Assembly (NCBI RefSeq): GCF_949987515.2
Contig: NW_027192659.1
Span: forward strand, 2,976,001-3,040,000
Reading direction: 5' to 3'
DNA from: Delphinus delphis
Taxonomy: Eukaryota; Chordata; Mammalia; Artiodactyla; Delphinidae
DNA: 64,000 nt
The position numbers were made by a program, and so were the translations under genes. Of this stretch, positions 1 through 11,343 are shown one piece after another (within the stretch, counting starts at the first letter, position 1; every line of letters starts with the position of its first letter). The notes beneath the pieces were generated by a model. That model was not told where the DNA came from. It did not search any database and saw nothing but the letters and a program-made list of their open reading frames with translations.

Positions 1-1240
1 AATGTATACATGTCAATCCCAATATCCCAACTCCTCCCACCGCCACCCCCCCCATGGCTTTCCCCTCTTTGTGTCCATACATTTGTTCTCTACATCTGTG
101 TCTCTATTTCTGCCCTTCAAACCGGTTCATCTGTACCATTTTTCTAGGTTCCACATATATGTGTTAATATACAATATTTGTTTTTCTCTCTCTGACTTAC
201 TTCACTCTGTATGACAGTCTCTAGATCCATCGACGTCTCTACAAATGACCCAATTTCATTCCTTTTTATGGCTAATAGTCCATTTTATATATGTACCACA
301 TCTTTATCCATTCGTCTGTCTGTGGGCATTTAGGTTGCTTCCATTACCTGGCTATTGTAAATAGTGCTGCAATGAACATTGTGGTGAATGTGTCTTTTTG
401 CTTTATGGTTTTCTCTGGGTATATGCCCAGTAGTGGGTTGCTGGATCATATGGTAATTCTATTTTTAGTTTTTTAAGGAACCTCCATACTGTTCTCCATA
501 GTGACTATCAATTTACATTCCCACCAATCGTGGAAGAGGGTTCCTTTTCTCCACACCCTCTCCAGCATTTGTTGTTTGTAGATTTTCTGATGATGCCCAT
601 TCTAACAGGTGTGAGGTGATACCTCATTGTAGTTTTGATTTGCATTTCTCTAATAATTAGTGATGTAGAGTAGCTTTTCATGTGCTCCTTGGCCATCTCT
701 ACATCTTTTTGGAAGAAATGTCTATTTAGATCTTCTGCCCATTTTTGTATTGGGTTGTTTGTTTTTTTAATATTGAGCTGCATCAGCTGTTTATATATAT
801 TGGAGATTAATCCTTTGTCCATTGATTCAGTTGCAAATATATTCTCCCATTCTGAGGGTTGTCTTTTTGTGTTTGCAGTTTCCATTGCTTTGCAAAAGCT
901 TTTACGTTTCATTAGGTCCCATTTGTTTAGTTTTCTTTTTTATGTCATTACTCTAGGAGGTGGATCAAAAAAGATCTTGCTGTGATTTATGTTAGAGTAT
1001 TCTTCCTATGTTTTCCTCTAAGAGTTTTATACTGTCCGGTCTTACATTAAGGTCTCTAATCCATTTTGAATTTATTTTTGTGTATGGTGTTAGGGGGTGT
1101 TCTAATTTCATTCTTTTACATGTAGCTGTCCATTTTTCCCAGCACCACTGATTGAAGACACTGTCTTTTCTCCATTGTATAGTCTTGCCTACTTTGTCAT
1201 AGATTAGTTGACCATAGGTGTGTAGGTTTATCTCTGGGCT
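1..1240 (-). mobile_element. L1 LINE 3' fragment (older copy), interrupted by a second L1
   Basis: This is the 3' end of a LINE-1 in minus orientation: 3'UTR on the left, the end of ORF2 on the right. It aligns along its length with the second L1 at roughly 1560-2740, for example in the stretch about a small screen of ORF2 C-terminal sequence and the 3' terminal sequence near 300-470. The left end differs in its UTR, so the two copies are different subfamilies. Homology stops near 1240, where the T-rich run that is the A tail of the next L1 begins, so this copy was the target of that insertion. I could not find where its remainder resumes on the far side. The element continues beyond the left edge of the window. 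Confidence 0.85.
508..912 (-). pseudogene. L1 ORF2 C-terminal fragment (cysteine-rich region)
   Basis: A 134-codon open stretch on the minus strand matches the C-terminal part of L1 ORF2p, the endonuclease/reverse transcriptase of the retrotransposon. Recognisable family motifs are [37 protein letters not shown] and the start of the cysteine-rich segment, [11 protein letters not shown]. The endonuclease and reverse transcriptase domains are absent because the element is cut at about 1240. After the cysteine-rich start the frame is lost, as expected for neutral decay. The first ATG of the open stretch is not a biological start; homology extends upstream of it. This fragment cannot support retrotransposition. 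Confidence 0.85.
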
Positions 1241-1579
1241 TCTTTCTTTTTTATTTTCCTTTTACACCTTTATTGGAGTATAATTGCTTTACAATGGAGT
1301 GTTAGTTTCTGCTGTATAACAAAGTGAATCAATTATACATATACATATATCACCATATCCCCTCCCTCTTACATCTCCCTCCCACCCTCCACATCCCACC
1401 CCTTTAGGTGGTCGCAAAGCACCGAGCTGATCTCCCTGTGCTATGTGGCTGCTTCCCAGTAGCTATCGATGTTACATTTGGCAATGTATATATGTCCATG
1501 GCACTCTCTCACTTCGTCCCAGCTTACCCTTCCCCCTCCCCGTGTCCTCAAGTCCTTTCTCTATGTCTGTGTCCTTAAT

Positions 1580-4500
1580 CCTGTCCTGCCCCTAGGTTCT
1601 TCATAAACTTTTTTCTTTAGATTCCATATATCTCTGTTAGTACACGGTATTTATTTTTCTCTTTCTGACTTACTTCACTGTGTAGGACAGACTCTAAGTC
1701 CATCCCCCTCACTACAAATAACTCAGTTTTGTTTCTTTTTATGGCTGAGTAATATTCCATTTATATATGTGCCAGATATTCTTTATCCATTTATCTGTCG
1801 ATGGACACTTAGGTTGCTTCCATGTCCTGGCTATTGTAAGTAGAACTGCAATGAACATTGTTGTATATAACTCTTTTTGAATTATGGTTTTCTCAGGGCA
1901 AATGCCCAGTAGTTGGATTGCTGGGTCGTATGGTACTTCTATTTTTAGTTTTTTCAGGAACCTCTATACTGTTATCCCTAGTGGGTATAGCAATTTACAT
2001 TCCCAGCAACAGTGCAAGAACGTTCCCTTTTCTCCAGTAAATGCCTCTCCAGCATTTATTGTTTGTAGATTTTTTGATGATTGCCATGCTGACTGCTGGG
2101 AGTTGATACCTCACTGTAGTTTTGATTTGCATTTCTCTAATGATTAGTGATGTTCAGCATCCTTTCATGTGTTTATTGGCAATCTGTATATCTCCTTTGG
2201 AGAAATGTCTATTTAGGTCTTCTGCCCATTTTTGGATTGTGTTGTTTGTTTTTGTGATATTGAGCTACACGAGCTGCTTGTAAATTTTAGAGATTAATCT
2301 TTTGTCATTTGCTTCATTTGAAAACATTTTCTCCCATTCTGAGGGTTGTATTTTCGTCTTGTTTATGTTTTCCTTTGCTGTGCAAAAGCTTTGAAGTTTC
2401 ATTAGGTCCCATTTGTTTATTTTTGTTTTTATTTCCACTCCTCTAGGAGGTGGGTCAAAAAGGATCTTGCTGTGATTTATGTCATAGAGTGTTCTGCCTA
2501 TGTTTTCCTCTAATAATTTTATAGTGTTTGGTCTAACATTTAGATCTCTAATTCATTTTGAGTTTATTTTTGTGTATGGTGTTATGGAGTGTTCTAATTT
2601 CATTCTTTCACGTGTAGTTGTCCAGTTTTCCCAGCACCACTTACTGAAGAGACTGTCTTTTCTTCATTGTATATCTTTGCCTCCTTTGTCATAGATGAGT
2701 TAGCCATAGGTACGTAGGTTTATCTCTGGGCTTTCTATCTTGTTCAATTGATCTATATTTCTGTTTTTGTGCCAGTACCATATAGTCTTGATTAATGTAG
2801 CTTTGTAGTATAGTCTGAAGTTAGGAAGTCTGATTCCTCCAGCTCTTTTAATTTCCCTCAAGACTGCTTTGGCTATTCGGGGTCTTTTGTGTCTCCATAC
2901 AAATTTTAAGATTTTTTTGTTCTAGTTCTGTAGAAAATGCCAGTGGTATTTGATAGGGATTGTATTGAATCTGTAGCTTGCTTTGGGTACTATAGTCATT
3001 TTCACAATATTGATTCTTCTAATCCAAGAACATGGTTTATACCTCCATATGTTTATATCATCTTTGATTTCTTTCAGCAGTGTCTTATAGTTTTCTGAGT
3101 ACAGGTCTTTTACCTCCTTATGTAGGTTCATTCCTCCGTATTTTATTCTTTTTGTTGCAATGGTGAATGAGATTGTTTCCTTAATTTCTCTTTCTGATCT
3201 TTCATTGTTAGTGTATAGGAATGCAAGAGATTTCTGTGCATTAATTTTGTATCCTGCAACTTTACCAAATTCATTGATTAGCTCTGGTAGTTTTCTGGTG
3301 GCATCTTTAGGATTCACTATGTGTAGTATCGTGTCATTTGCAAACAGTGACAATTTTACTTCTTCTTTTCCAATTTGTATTCCTTTTATTTCTTTTTCTT
3401 CTCTGATTACTGTGTCTAGGACTTCCAAAAACTATGTTGAGTAATAGTGGTGAGAGTGGACATCCTTGTCTTGTTCCTGATCTTAGAGGAAATGCTTTTA
3501 GTTTTTCCCTATTGAGAATGATGTTTGCTGTGGGTTTGTCATATACTGCCTTTATTATGTTGAGGTAGATTCCCTCTATGCCCACTTTTTGGAGACTTTT
3601 AATCATAAATTGGTGTTGAATTTTGTCAAAAGCTTTTCCTGCATCTATTGGGATGATCATATTTTTATTCTACAATTTGTTAATATGGTGTATCACATTG
3701 ATTGATTTGTGTATATTGAAGAATTCTTGCATCCCTGGGATAAACCCCACCTGATCATGGTGCATGATCCTTTTAATGTGTTGTTTAATTCTGTTTCCTA
3801 GTATTTTGTTGAGGATTTTTACATCTATATTAATCAGTGATATTGGTCTCTAATTTTCTTTTTCTGTAGTATCTTTGTCTGGTTTTGGTATCAGGGCGAT
3901 TGTGGCCTCATATAATGAGTTTGGGAGTGTTCCTTCCCCTGAAAAGTTCTGAAGAGTTTGAGAAGATTGGGTGTTAGCTCTTGTCTAAATGTTTGATAGA
4001 ATTCACCTCTGATGCCATCTCGTTCTGGACTTTTGTTTGTTGGAAGATTTTTAATCACACTTTCAATTTCATTACTTGTGATTGGTCTGTTCATATTTTC
4101 TATTTCTTCCCGGTTCAGTCTTGGAAGGTTATACCTTTCTAAGAATTTGTCCATTTCTTCCAGGTTGTCCATTTTATTGGCATAGAGTTGCTTGTAGAGG
4201 TCTCTTAGGATGCTTTGTATTTCTGTGGTGTCTGTTACAACTTCTCCTGTTTCATTTCTAATTTTATTGATTTGAGTCCTCTCCCTCTTTTACTTGAGTC
4301 TGGCTAAAGGTTTATCATTTTTGTTTATCTTCTCAAAGAACCAGCTTTTAGTTTTATTGATCTTTGCTATTGTTTTTATTTCATTTATTTCTGCTCTGAT
4401 CTTTATGATTTCTTTCCTTCTATTAACTTTGGGTTTTGTTCTTCATTCTCTAGTTCCTTTAGGTGTAGAGTTAGATTGTTTATTTGAGATTTTTCTGGTT

Positions 4501-5410
4501 TCTTGAGGTAGGCTTTTATTGCTATAAACTTCCCTCTTAGAACTGTTTTTGCTGCATCCCATAGGTTTTGGATCATCGTGTTTTTGTTGTCATTTGTCTC
4601 TAGGTATTTTTTGATTTCCTCTTTGATTTCCTCAGTGATCTCTTGGTTATTTAGAAATGTATTGTTTAGCCTCCATGTGTTTGTTTTTTACGTTATTTTC
4701 CCTGTAATTGATTTCTAATCTCATAGCATTGTGGTCGGAACAGCTGCTTGATATGATTTCAGTTTTCTTAAATTTACTGAGGCTTTATTTGTGACCCAAG
4801 ATGTGATCTATCCCGGAGAATGTTCCGTGTGCCATTGAGAAGAACTTGTAGTCTGCTGTTTTTGGATGGAATGTCCTATAAATATCCATTAAATCTATCT
4901 GGTCTATTGTGTCATTTAAAGCTTGTGTTTCCTTATTAATTTTCTGTCTGGATGATCTCCATTGGTGTAAGTGAGGTGTTAAAGTCCCTTGCTATTATTG
5001 TGTTACTGTTGATTTCCTCTTTTATAGCTGTTAGCAGTTGCCTTATGTATTGAGGTGTTCCTGTGTTGGGTACATATATATTTATAATTGTTATATCTTG
5101 GATTGATCCCTTGATCATTATGTAGTGTCCTTCCTTGTCTCTTGTAACATTCTTTATTTTTAAATCTATTTTATCTGATATGAGTATTGCTACTCCAGCT
5201 TTCTTTTGATTTTCATTTGCATGGAATATATTTTTCCATCCTCTCACTTTCAGTCTGTATGTGTCCCTAGGTCTGAAATGGGTCTCTTGTAGACAGCATA
5301 TATATGGATCTTGTTTTTGTATCCATTCAGTGAGCCTGTGTCATTTGGTTGGAGCATTTAATCCATTCCCATTTAAGGTAATTATCAATATGTATGTTCC
5401 TATTATTATT
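1580..5410 (-). pseudogene. L1 ORF2 pseudogene (endonuclease and reverse transcriptase)
   Basis: ORF2p normally nicks target DNA and copies L1 RNA into the nick. The endonuclease domain is visible from about 5382 leftward, with TLNGNGLNAPTK, a stop, then HRLTEWIQKQDPYICC and the QETH motif. The stop (TGA, plus-strand 5341-5343) stands where family members have arginine, as a CpG-type change would give. Further on, RDFNTSLT replaces the family GDFNTPLT. The reverse transcriptase is visible in pieces: RPITSNEIESVIKNLP (3891-4172), [13 protein letters not shown] and [12 protein letters not shown] (3334-3660), then the active-site block (2922-3428). In that block the usual FADD reads FAND, with the Asn codon at plus-strand 3336-3338. 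Frameshifts lie near 3425-3431 (one extra T in a T run) and near 3930-3950. Ends are estimated from family length. Confidence 0.88.
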
Positions 5411-5467
5411 TTCTTAATTGTTATGGGTTTGTCTTAGTGGGTCCTTTTCTTCTCTTGTGTTTCCCAC

Positions 5468-6390
5468 TTAGAGAAGTTCCTTTAGCATTTGTTGTAGAGC
5501 TGGTTTCGTGGTGCTGAATTCTCTTAGCTTTTGCTTGTCTGTAAAGCTTTTGATTTCTCCATCAAATCTGAATGAGATCCTTGCTGGGTGGAGTACTCTT
5601 GGTGGTAGGTTCTTCCCTTTCATCACGTTAAATTTATCATGCCACTCCCTCTGGCTTGTAGATTTTCTGCTGAGAAATCAGCTGTTAACCTTATGGGAAT
5701 TCCGTTGTATGTTGTCATTTTTCCCTTGTTGCTTTCAATAATTTTTCTTTGTCTTTAATTTTTTCAATTTGATTACTGTGTGTCTCGGCATTTTTCTCCT
5801 TTGGTTTATCCTGCCTGGGACTCTCTGCGCTTCGTGGACTTCGGTGGCTATTTCTTTTCCCATGCTAGGGAAGTTTTCAACTATAATCTCTTCAGATATT
5901 TTCTCAAGTCCTTTCTCTCTCTGTTCTCCATCTGGGACCCCTATAATTCGAATGTTGTTGCATTTAATGTTGTCCCAGAAGTCTCTTAGGTTGTCTTCAT
6001 TTATTTTCATTCTTTTTCTTTATTTTGTTCCATGGCAGTGATTTCCACCTTTCTGTCTTCCAGGTCACTTATCCGTTCTTCTGTCACAGTTATTCTGCTA
6101 CTGATTCCTTCTAGTGTATTTTTCATTTCAGTTATTGTATTGTTCATCTCTGTTTGTTTGTTCTTTAATTCTTCTAGGTGTTTGTTCCTTAATTCTTCTA
6201 GGTCTTTGTTAAGCATTTCTTGCATCTTCTCGATCTTTGCCTCCATTATTTTTCTAAGGTCTTGGATCATCTTCACTATCATTATTCTGAATTCTTTTAC
6301 TGGAAGGTTACCTATCCCCACTTCATTTCGTTGTTTTTCTGAGGATTTATCTTGTTCCTTGATCTGGTATAAAGTCCTCTGCCTTTTCAT
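5468..6390 (-). pseudogene. L1 ORF1 pseudogene (RNA-binding chaperone)
   Basis: ORF1p coats L1 RNA as a coiled-coil trimer. Here the N-terminal 127 codons (6390-6007) hold a basic start (MKRQRTLYQIKEQDK) and a long heptad-rich segment with repeated EELRNKHLEELKNKQTEMN, ending in EERISDLEDR. The central RNA-binding region continues in another frame at 6010-5735 (NIRIIGVPDGEQREKGLEK, QRVPGRINQRRKMPRH). The C-terminal domain is visible in a third segment near 5640-5468 (LPPRVLHPARISFRFDGEIK, EFSTTKPALQQMLKELL) and ends at the TAA whose complement is 5468-5470. A one-base loss near 6010 and a one-base gain near 5760 break the frame. Total length of about 307 codons fits the family. The first ATG, at 6390, matches the family start. 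Confidence 0.88.
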
Positions 6391-6935
6391 TTTCTCTATC
6401 TTTCTGTGAATGTGGTTTTCCTTCCACAGGCTGCAGAATTGTAGTTCTTCTTGCTTCTGCTGTCTGCTCTCCAGTGATTGAGTCTATCTGAGAGGCTTGT
6501 GCAAGCTTCCTTATGCGAGGGACTGGTGGTGGGTAGAGCTGGGTGTTGTTCTGGTGGGCAGAGCTTTAATCTGCTTGTCTGTGGATTAAATAAAAGTTTA
6601 ATAAAAAGTTTAATCCACTTGTCTGCTGATGCATGGGGCTGGGTTCCCTCCCTGTTGGTTGTTTGGACTGAGGCGACCCAGCACTGGAGCCTACCTTGCT
6701 CTTGGTGGGGCTAATGGTGGACTCTGGGAGAGTTCACGCCAAGGAGTATTTCCCAGAACTTCTGCTGTCAGTGTCGTTGTCCCCATGGTGAGCCGCAGCC
6801 ACACCCCACCTCTGCAGGAGACCCTCTAAAACTAGCAGCTAGGTATGATCATTCACCTACGGGGTGACTGCTCCTTCCCCTGGGTCCTGATGTGCACACT
6901 ACTTTGTGTGTGTCCTCCAAGAGTGGAGTCTCTGT
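6391..6935 (-). promoter_or_regulatory. L1 5'UTR / internal promoter region
   Basis: The sequence upstream of ORF1 matches what I recall of cetartiodactyl L1 5'UTRs, which carry the element's internal RNA polymerase II promoter. It is GC-richer than the ORFs beside it and holds no open frame of note. An 18-bp local duplication around TTTAATC/AAAAGTTTAAT occurs at 6588-6615. I infer the promoter role from family knowledge; no specific factor site was identified. Confidence 0.6.
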
Positions 6936-7323
6936 TGAGACTCTGAGTCTCTGAATGCAGTTGAGACTCAGAGTGGAGTCGCACAGACTCTGGGTCCTGT
7001 GAAGCTTCGATGTTTTGTGGTTCTAGAAATCCTATAGGAGACGGTCCACAGCAGGTGAAGCTAATGCTGTCATAGAGGTGGTGAAACCAAAGATCTGCAG
7101 TTCCGACTAGAGGTGCTGATGTACAAACAGGACAAAATCATCTCATGTGAATGTAGTTCAGGCACGTTTAAAATGAATGCAGTCATGTTAATGCCTAACA
7201 TCTTCTATCTTGTGCCTCTCCTCAAGGACCCCCTCCTCAGTTCCTGAGGCTCCTGTAAGTCATGTACAGGGGAATGGAGAGTGGGCTCTGTCCAGTCTGA
7301 GCCCTGAGTTACCCTGTGTGTAT
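6936..7323. other. unassigned sequence between L1 and the 1.2-kb repeats
   Basis: I recognise no element here. The first part (to about 7020) could be the decayed 5' tip of the L1, given the repeated GAGTGGAGTC and GTTGAGACTC blocks (6934-6943 and 6960-6969). The rest has no supported open frame and no repeat partner that I could find in the window. Confidence 0.4.
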
Positions 7324-7404
7324 CTTAGGATACTTTGTATTTCTGTGGTGGCTCTTGTAACATCATCTCTTTCAGTTCTGATTTATTTGGCCCCTCTCTT
7401 TAAA
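7324..7404 (-). mobile_element. short diverged L1 ORF2 fragment
   Basis: About 80 bp match the L1 copy at 4204-4290: both begin with CTTAGGAT and share TTTGTATTTCTGTGGTG, then diverge while staying alignable to a shared CCTCTC-like end. No second partner flank is visible. It is probably a relic of another L1. It is too short to date or to classify. Confidence 0.55.
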
Positions 7405-7595
7405 AAAAAATACTACTGTTGTCTTTTATTCTTTACAGAAGTTTAATAAGTGTTTGATCTACTACCCTTACTCTATGTATACTTTTTGCCGTGAGATTTT
7501 TACTTTTGTTTGTTTTCTTGTTACTGTCAATAATTAGTGAGAATTCTTTTAAGCTACCTTCAACATTGCTTATAAAGCTGCTTTATTAGTGATGA
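7405..7595. other. AT-rich sequence leading into the 1.2-kb tandem repeats
   Basis: Mostly unrecognised AT-rich DNA. The last 40 bp or so (TTATAAAGCTGCTTTATTAG and following) resemble the end of the 1.2-kb unit just before its anchor, so the tandem array may begin with a partial unit here. Confidence 0.4.
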
Positions 7596-9358
7596 CAGAG
7601 CTTTAATGGAAGTCGTGTTCTGGTTGTAAATTAGAATGCAATGTGCCAGCACAAAGCCCCTTAAGTGTATGTCTCATTACTTCTCGTTCTTTTTTTTCCC
7701 TTTTTTTCTCTCTTTTTTTTCTTGTTCTTTTTTTAATGTTTATTTTTTATCAGAGCAAATTTGATTAAAATGTTTTGTTTGTTCTAGATGTGTAAGATGT
7801 GGTTCTTTTACACATATACATGTATCTATACTTCTTCAGATCGTTTTCTCATGTAGCTTGTGACACAATGTTCAGTAGTCTTCTCTTGGTATTCCGTAGG
7901 TCTTTGGTGATTATATATTTCACATGTGTTTCTATATCTATGTTAACCCCAATATCCTAATGTATCCAGCCCTCACACCTTTCCATTTGGTGAACCATAA
8001 CTTTGTTTAATGAATCTGTGATTGCCTTTCTCTGTGGAAATATCTTCATTGGTATCAATTTTAACTAACACCTATAAGTGATATTATAGGATATGTGTCT
8101 TTTGCTGTCTGACTTAGTACAATTTGCCTGATTACCTCTAGAATCATCTACGGTGCTGCAAATGGCATTGTTTCATTTTTTTCCCTAGATAATATTCCAT
8201 CTGTACATGTACCAGTTCTTCTTTGTCCACTCACCTGTTGATGGACTTTTTGGTTGCCTCCATGTCTTGGCTATTGTAATACTGCTGCACTGCACATTTG
8301 CCTGCCTGTGTCTTTACAATTCTGTCTTCTTATGTTATAGGCCCAGGAGTGGGCATCCTGTATCATATGGTATCTCGGGGTTTACCGTTTAAATGCACCA
8401 CGATTCTGTGCTCATTATTGGCTCTTTCCAGGTTACATCCCACTTAAAGTTGAGGGTATGCATTTCTCCACAACACCTTCAGCATTTATTTATTTATTTA
8501 TTTTTAATATCTTTATTGAAGTATAATTGCTTTACAATGGTGTGCTAGCTTGTGCTTTACAACAAAATGAATCAGTTATACATATACATATGTTCCCATA
8601 TCACTTCCCTCTTGCGTCTCCCTCCCTCCCACCCTCCCTCCCCTCCAGGCGGTCACAAAGCACCGAGCTGATCTCCCTGTGCCATGCTGCTGCTTCCCAC
8701 TAGCTATCTACCTTACGTTTGGTAGTGTATATATGTCCATGCCTCTCTCTCCCTTTGTCACAGCTTACCCTTCCCCCTCCCCATATCCTCAAGTCCATTC
8801 TCTAGTAGATCTCTGTCTTTATTCCTGTTTTACCCCTAGGTTCTTCATGACATTTTTTTCCCTTAAATTCCAGGTATATGTGTTAGCATACGGTATTTGT
8901 CTCTCTCTTTCTGACTTACTTCACTGTGTATGACAGGATCTAGGTCTATCCACCTCATTACAAATAGCTCAATTTCGTTTCTTTTTATGGCTTCAGCATT
9001 TATTGTTTGTAGTTTTCTTGCTGATGGATATTCTGACTGGTGTGAGCTGATATCTCTTTGTGGTTGAATTTGCATATGACTCATAATCCTTTGAAATTGA
9101 GCTTTAAGTCATGTCCTTTTTATTTTTCAAACTGTGATTACAGCTTAGCTCTTCAAAGTGTTTTCTAAAGTATGTGTTACATTTTGAAATTTATTGGCCA
9201 TTACCTCCGTCAAAACATTTTGAGGGCAGGTTTCATTTACAGCCCTGCAGTACTTGTTCACATGAAGTGACCATTAGCACAGGCTTTAAAGCTGCTTTTG
9301 CAGGTAACGGCCAGATTGCGGCAGCCTTTCTTTGTTCCCCATGCTGGTACTAGGGAAA
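7596..9358. repeat. 1.2-kb tandem unit 1 (contains an L1 insertion)
   Basis: The unit is 1,763 bp as it stands. Removing the 502-bp L1 insert and one 12-bp target duplication leaves about 1,249 bp, the normal unit size. It is most similar to unit 5: the stretch around 7874-7957 matches 12827-12910 almost base for base. Confidence 0.85.
8489..8990 (-). mobile_element. 5'-truncated L1 insertion with target-site duplication
   Basis: This is 502 bp of L1 3' end in minus orientation. It begins with a T-rich tail (TTTATTTATTT) followed by the L1 3' terminus (TTTATTGAAGTATAATTGC) and stops inside the 3' region. It is flanked by the direct repeat CTTCAGCATTTA at 8477-8488 and 8991-9002, extendable to 14 bp with TT. 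That is the hallmark of target-primed reverse transcription. Unit 5 of the same array has the uninterrupted site (13427-13438, one mismatch), so the insertion came after the units were copied. Confidence 0.93.
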
Positions 9359-10144
9359 CAGAGCTTCCGGCCGGTGGTCTTCCTCGGTTATAAATTAGAG
9401 TGGAATGTGCCCGGATAAACCCCCAAAGGCTGATGTCTCCTTACTTTTGTTTGTTTTTTTTAATTTAATTTATATTTTTATCGGAATAATATTCCATTTT
9501 GTATATGGACCACTTCTTGGTGCATTGCTCTGTTGAGGGACATTTTCGTTGCTTCCAAGTGTTGGCTATATTAAATATTGCTGGAGTGCAAGATTGCCAG
9601 CTTGTGACTTTTTGATTCTCATTTTCTCAGGTGATAGTCCCAGCAGTGGGTATGACTGATTGACTAGTAGCTCAATGTTTACCTTTTCAAAGCACCTCCA
9701 TTGTGTTTTCATTAGTGGCTCTTACCATGTCTCCCTTAGAGCCGAGGGTACGAACTTCTCCACAATCCCTTCAGCATTTATAGTTTGCAGCATTTTTGCT
9801 AATGGCCAATCTGACTGCTGTGACCTGATAGGTTTTTGTAATTTGGGTTTGCATGACTTTAAAAATTCCTAAAATTCATCATTTTCCACGCCTTTTTCCT
9901 TTCTGTTAAAAATCAAGTGTGAGTACAATGTATCTCTTGAAGCTGTCTTCTTGGAAGGTTGCCCTCTTTTGAATTTTTGGTGGATATTCGACCCCAGGAT
10001 TTTTTTGGAGGGCAGATGTCATTACAGAACTGCAAGTTTGGTGAATATTTAGTGACCATTAGCACTGGGTTTAAAGCTGCTGTTGTGGGAAACGGCCACA
10101 AGGAGGCAGCATTTGTCCTTTCCCAAATCTGGGTACTAGGGCAG
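9359..10144. repeat. 1.2-kb tandem unit 2 (internal deletion)
   Basis: Only 786 bp long. After the T-rich block (TTTTTATCGG near 9477) it jumps straight to AATAATATTCCATT. About 430 bp present in the other units are missing, including the TCTTGGTATTCC block and the first L1-like part. Confidence 0.8.
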
Positions 10145-11343
10145 CAGAGCCTTTCTGGAAGTCGTGGTCCTAGGTTTTAAGTTAGAATGGAATGTGCCAG
10201 GAGGAACGCCCATAAGTTTATGTCTCATTACATCTTGGTTTTTAAAATTTATTTAATCGGGGTAATGATTAGATATTGTTTGTCCAGATGTACACAATCT
10301 GGTTCATTTGTACAATATATATGTCTATTCATGTTCAGATCCTCTTCCCATGTAAAATATTACAGTGTTCCATAGACCTCCCTTGCTATATGGTCCGTCT
10401 TTTTGATATATGTTTATTATATGTATTTGTATACGTATGGTAACGTTAATCTTAATTTATCCATTCTGCCCACCTTTCCTTTTAGATAAGCATACTTAAT
10501 TTCTAAGTCTGTGAGTGTCTTTCTCTGTGGAAATATGTTCATTTGTGTTAGTTATTAGATAACGCCTATAAGTGATATCATAGGATATAGGTCTTTTGCT
10601 TTCTGACTTACCTCATATTCTGTGATTATCTCCAAGCTCATCTATGGCACCTCAAATAGCAGTGTTTCATTGTTTTCCATGGCTAATATTCTATTGTGAA
10701 CGTGGACCACTTCTTCTTCATCCATACATCTGTTGATGGGCATTTTGGTGGCTTCACTGTCTTGGCTATTGTGAATAAGGCTGCAGTGCAGCTTTTGCAG
10801 CCCGCGTCTTCTCGATTCTGGTCTTCTCAGGTGAGAGGCCCAGTGGTGTGACTGCTGCATCGAATGGTATCTCAACTTTTACTTTTAATCGTAGCTCCTT
10901 TCTGTTCTCATTATTGGCTCTTACCACGTTACATCTCACCAGCAGCTAGAGGGTACACAGTTCTCTAAAACCCCTTCAGAATTTATTGTTTGTAGACCTT
11001 TTGCTGATGGTCAGTCGACTGGTGTGAGTTGAAACCTTTTTGTACATTAGATTTGCATGAGTCTAATAATTCCTGAGGTTGAGCTTTCACCCATTTTCCT
11101 TTTTTTAAACAAGAGAGTGAGTCAAACTTACCTCTTCATACTATCGTCTTGAAAAATTTGCCAGTTTTGAATTTTATTGTCCATTCCCTACCTCAGCACA
11201 GTTGTTTAGGGCAGGTGTCCTTTGCAGCCCTGAGTCCTTGTGAATGTTAAGAGAACATTAGCTGTGGGCTTAACGCCGCTCTTGCGGAAAACGGCCACAA
11301 GGCAGCAGAATTTCTACATTTCCAACTCTGGGTTTTTGGGCAG
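10145..11343. repeat. 1.2-kb tandem unit 3
   Basis: A full unit of 1,199 bp with all blocks in order. The sequence before the T-rich tract is closer to unit 2 than to unit 4 (GTGCCAGGAGGAACGCCC). The L1-like GATGGGCATTTTGG block is at about 10735. Confidence 0.8.

Larger units (their letters stand above)
1241..6935 (-). mobile_element. near-full-length, inactivated L1 LINE
   Basis: This is a LINE-1 in minus orientation with all parts in order when read right to left: 5'UTR (about 6935-6391), ORF1 (6390-5468), ORF2 (about 5410-1580) and 3'UTR with an A-rich tail (about 1263-1241). The length of about 5.7 kb is close to a complete element. It is nested in the older L1 to its left. Both ORFs carry frameshifts, and the reverse transcriptase active site is altered, so it cannot move by itself. 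The exact 5' end is uncertain: recognisable 5'UTR sequence fades between about 6920 and 7020, where short local repeats occur (GAGTGGAGTC at 6921-6930 and again at 6971-6980). I found no convincing target-site duplication. Confidence 0.9.

Noticed and set aside
6923..6990. A hairpin-like repeat (GAGACTC / GAGTCTC) that might be a regulatory site.
   Set aside because: It is short, in the decaying end of the L1 5' region, and nothing else supports a function.
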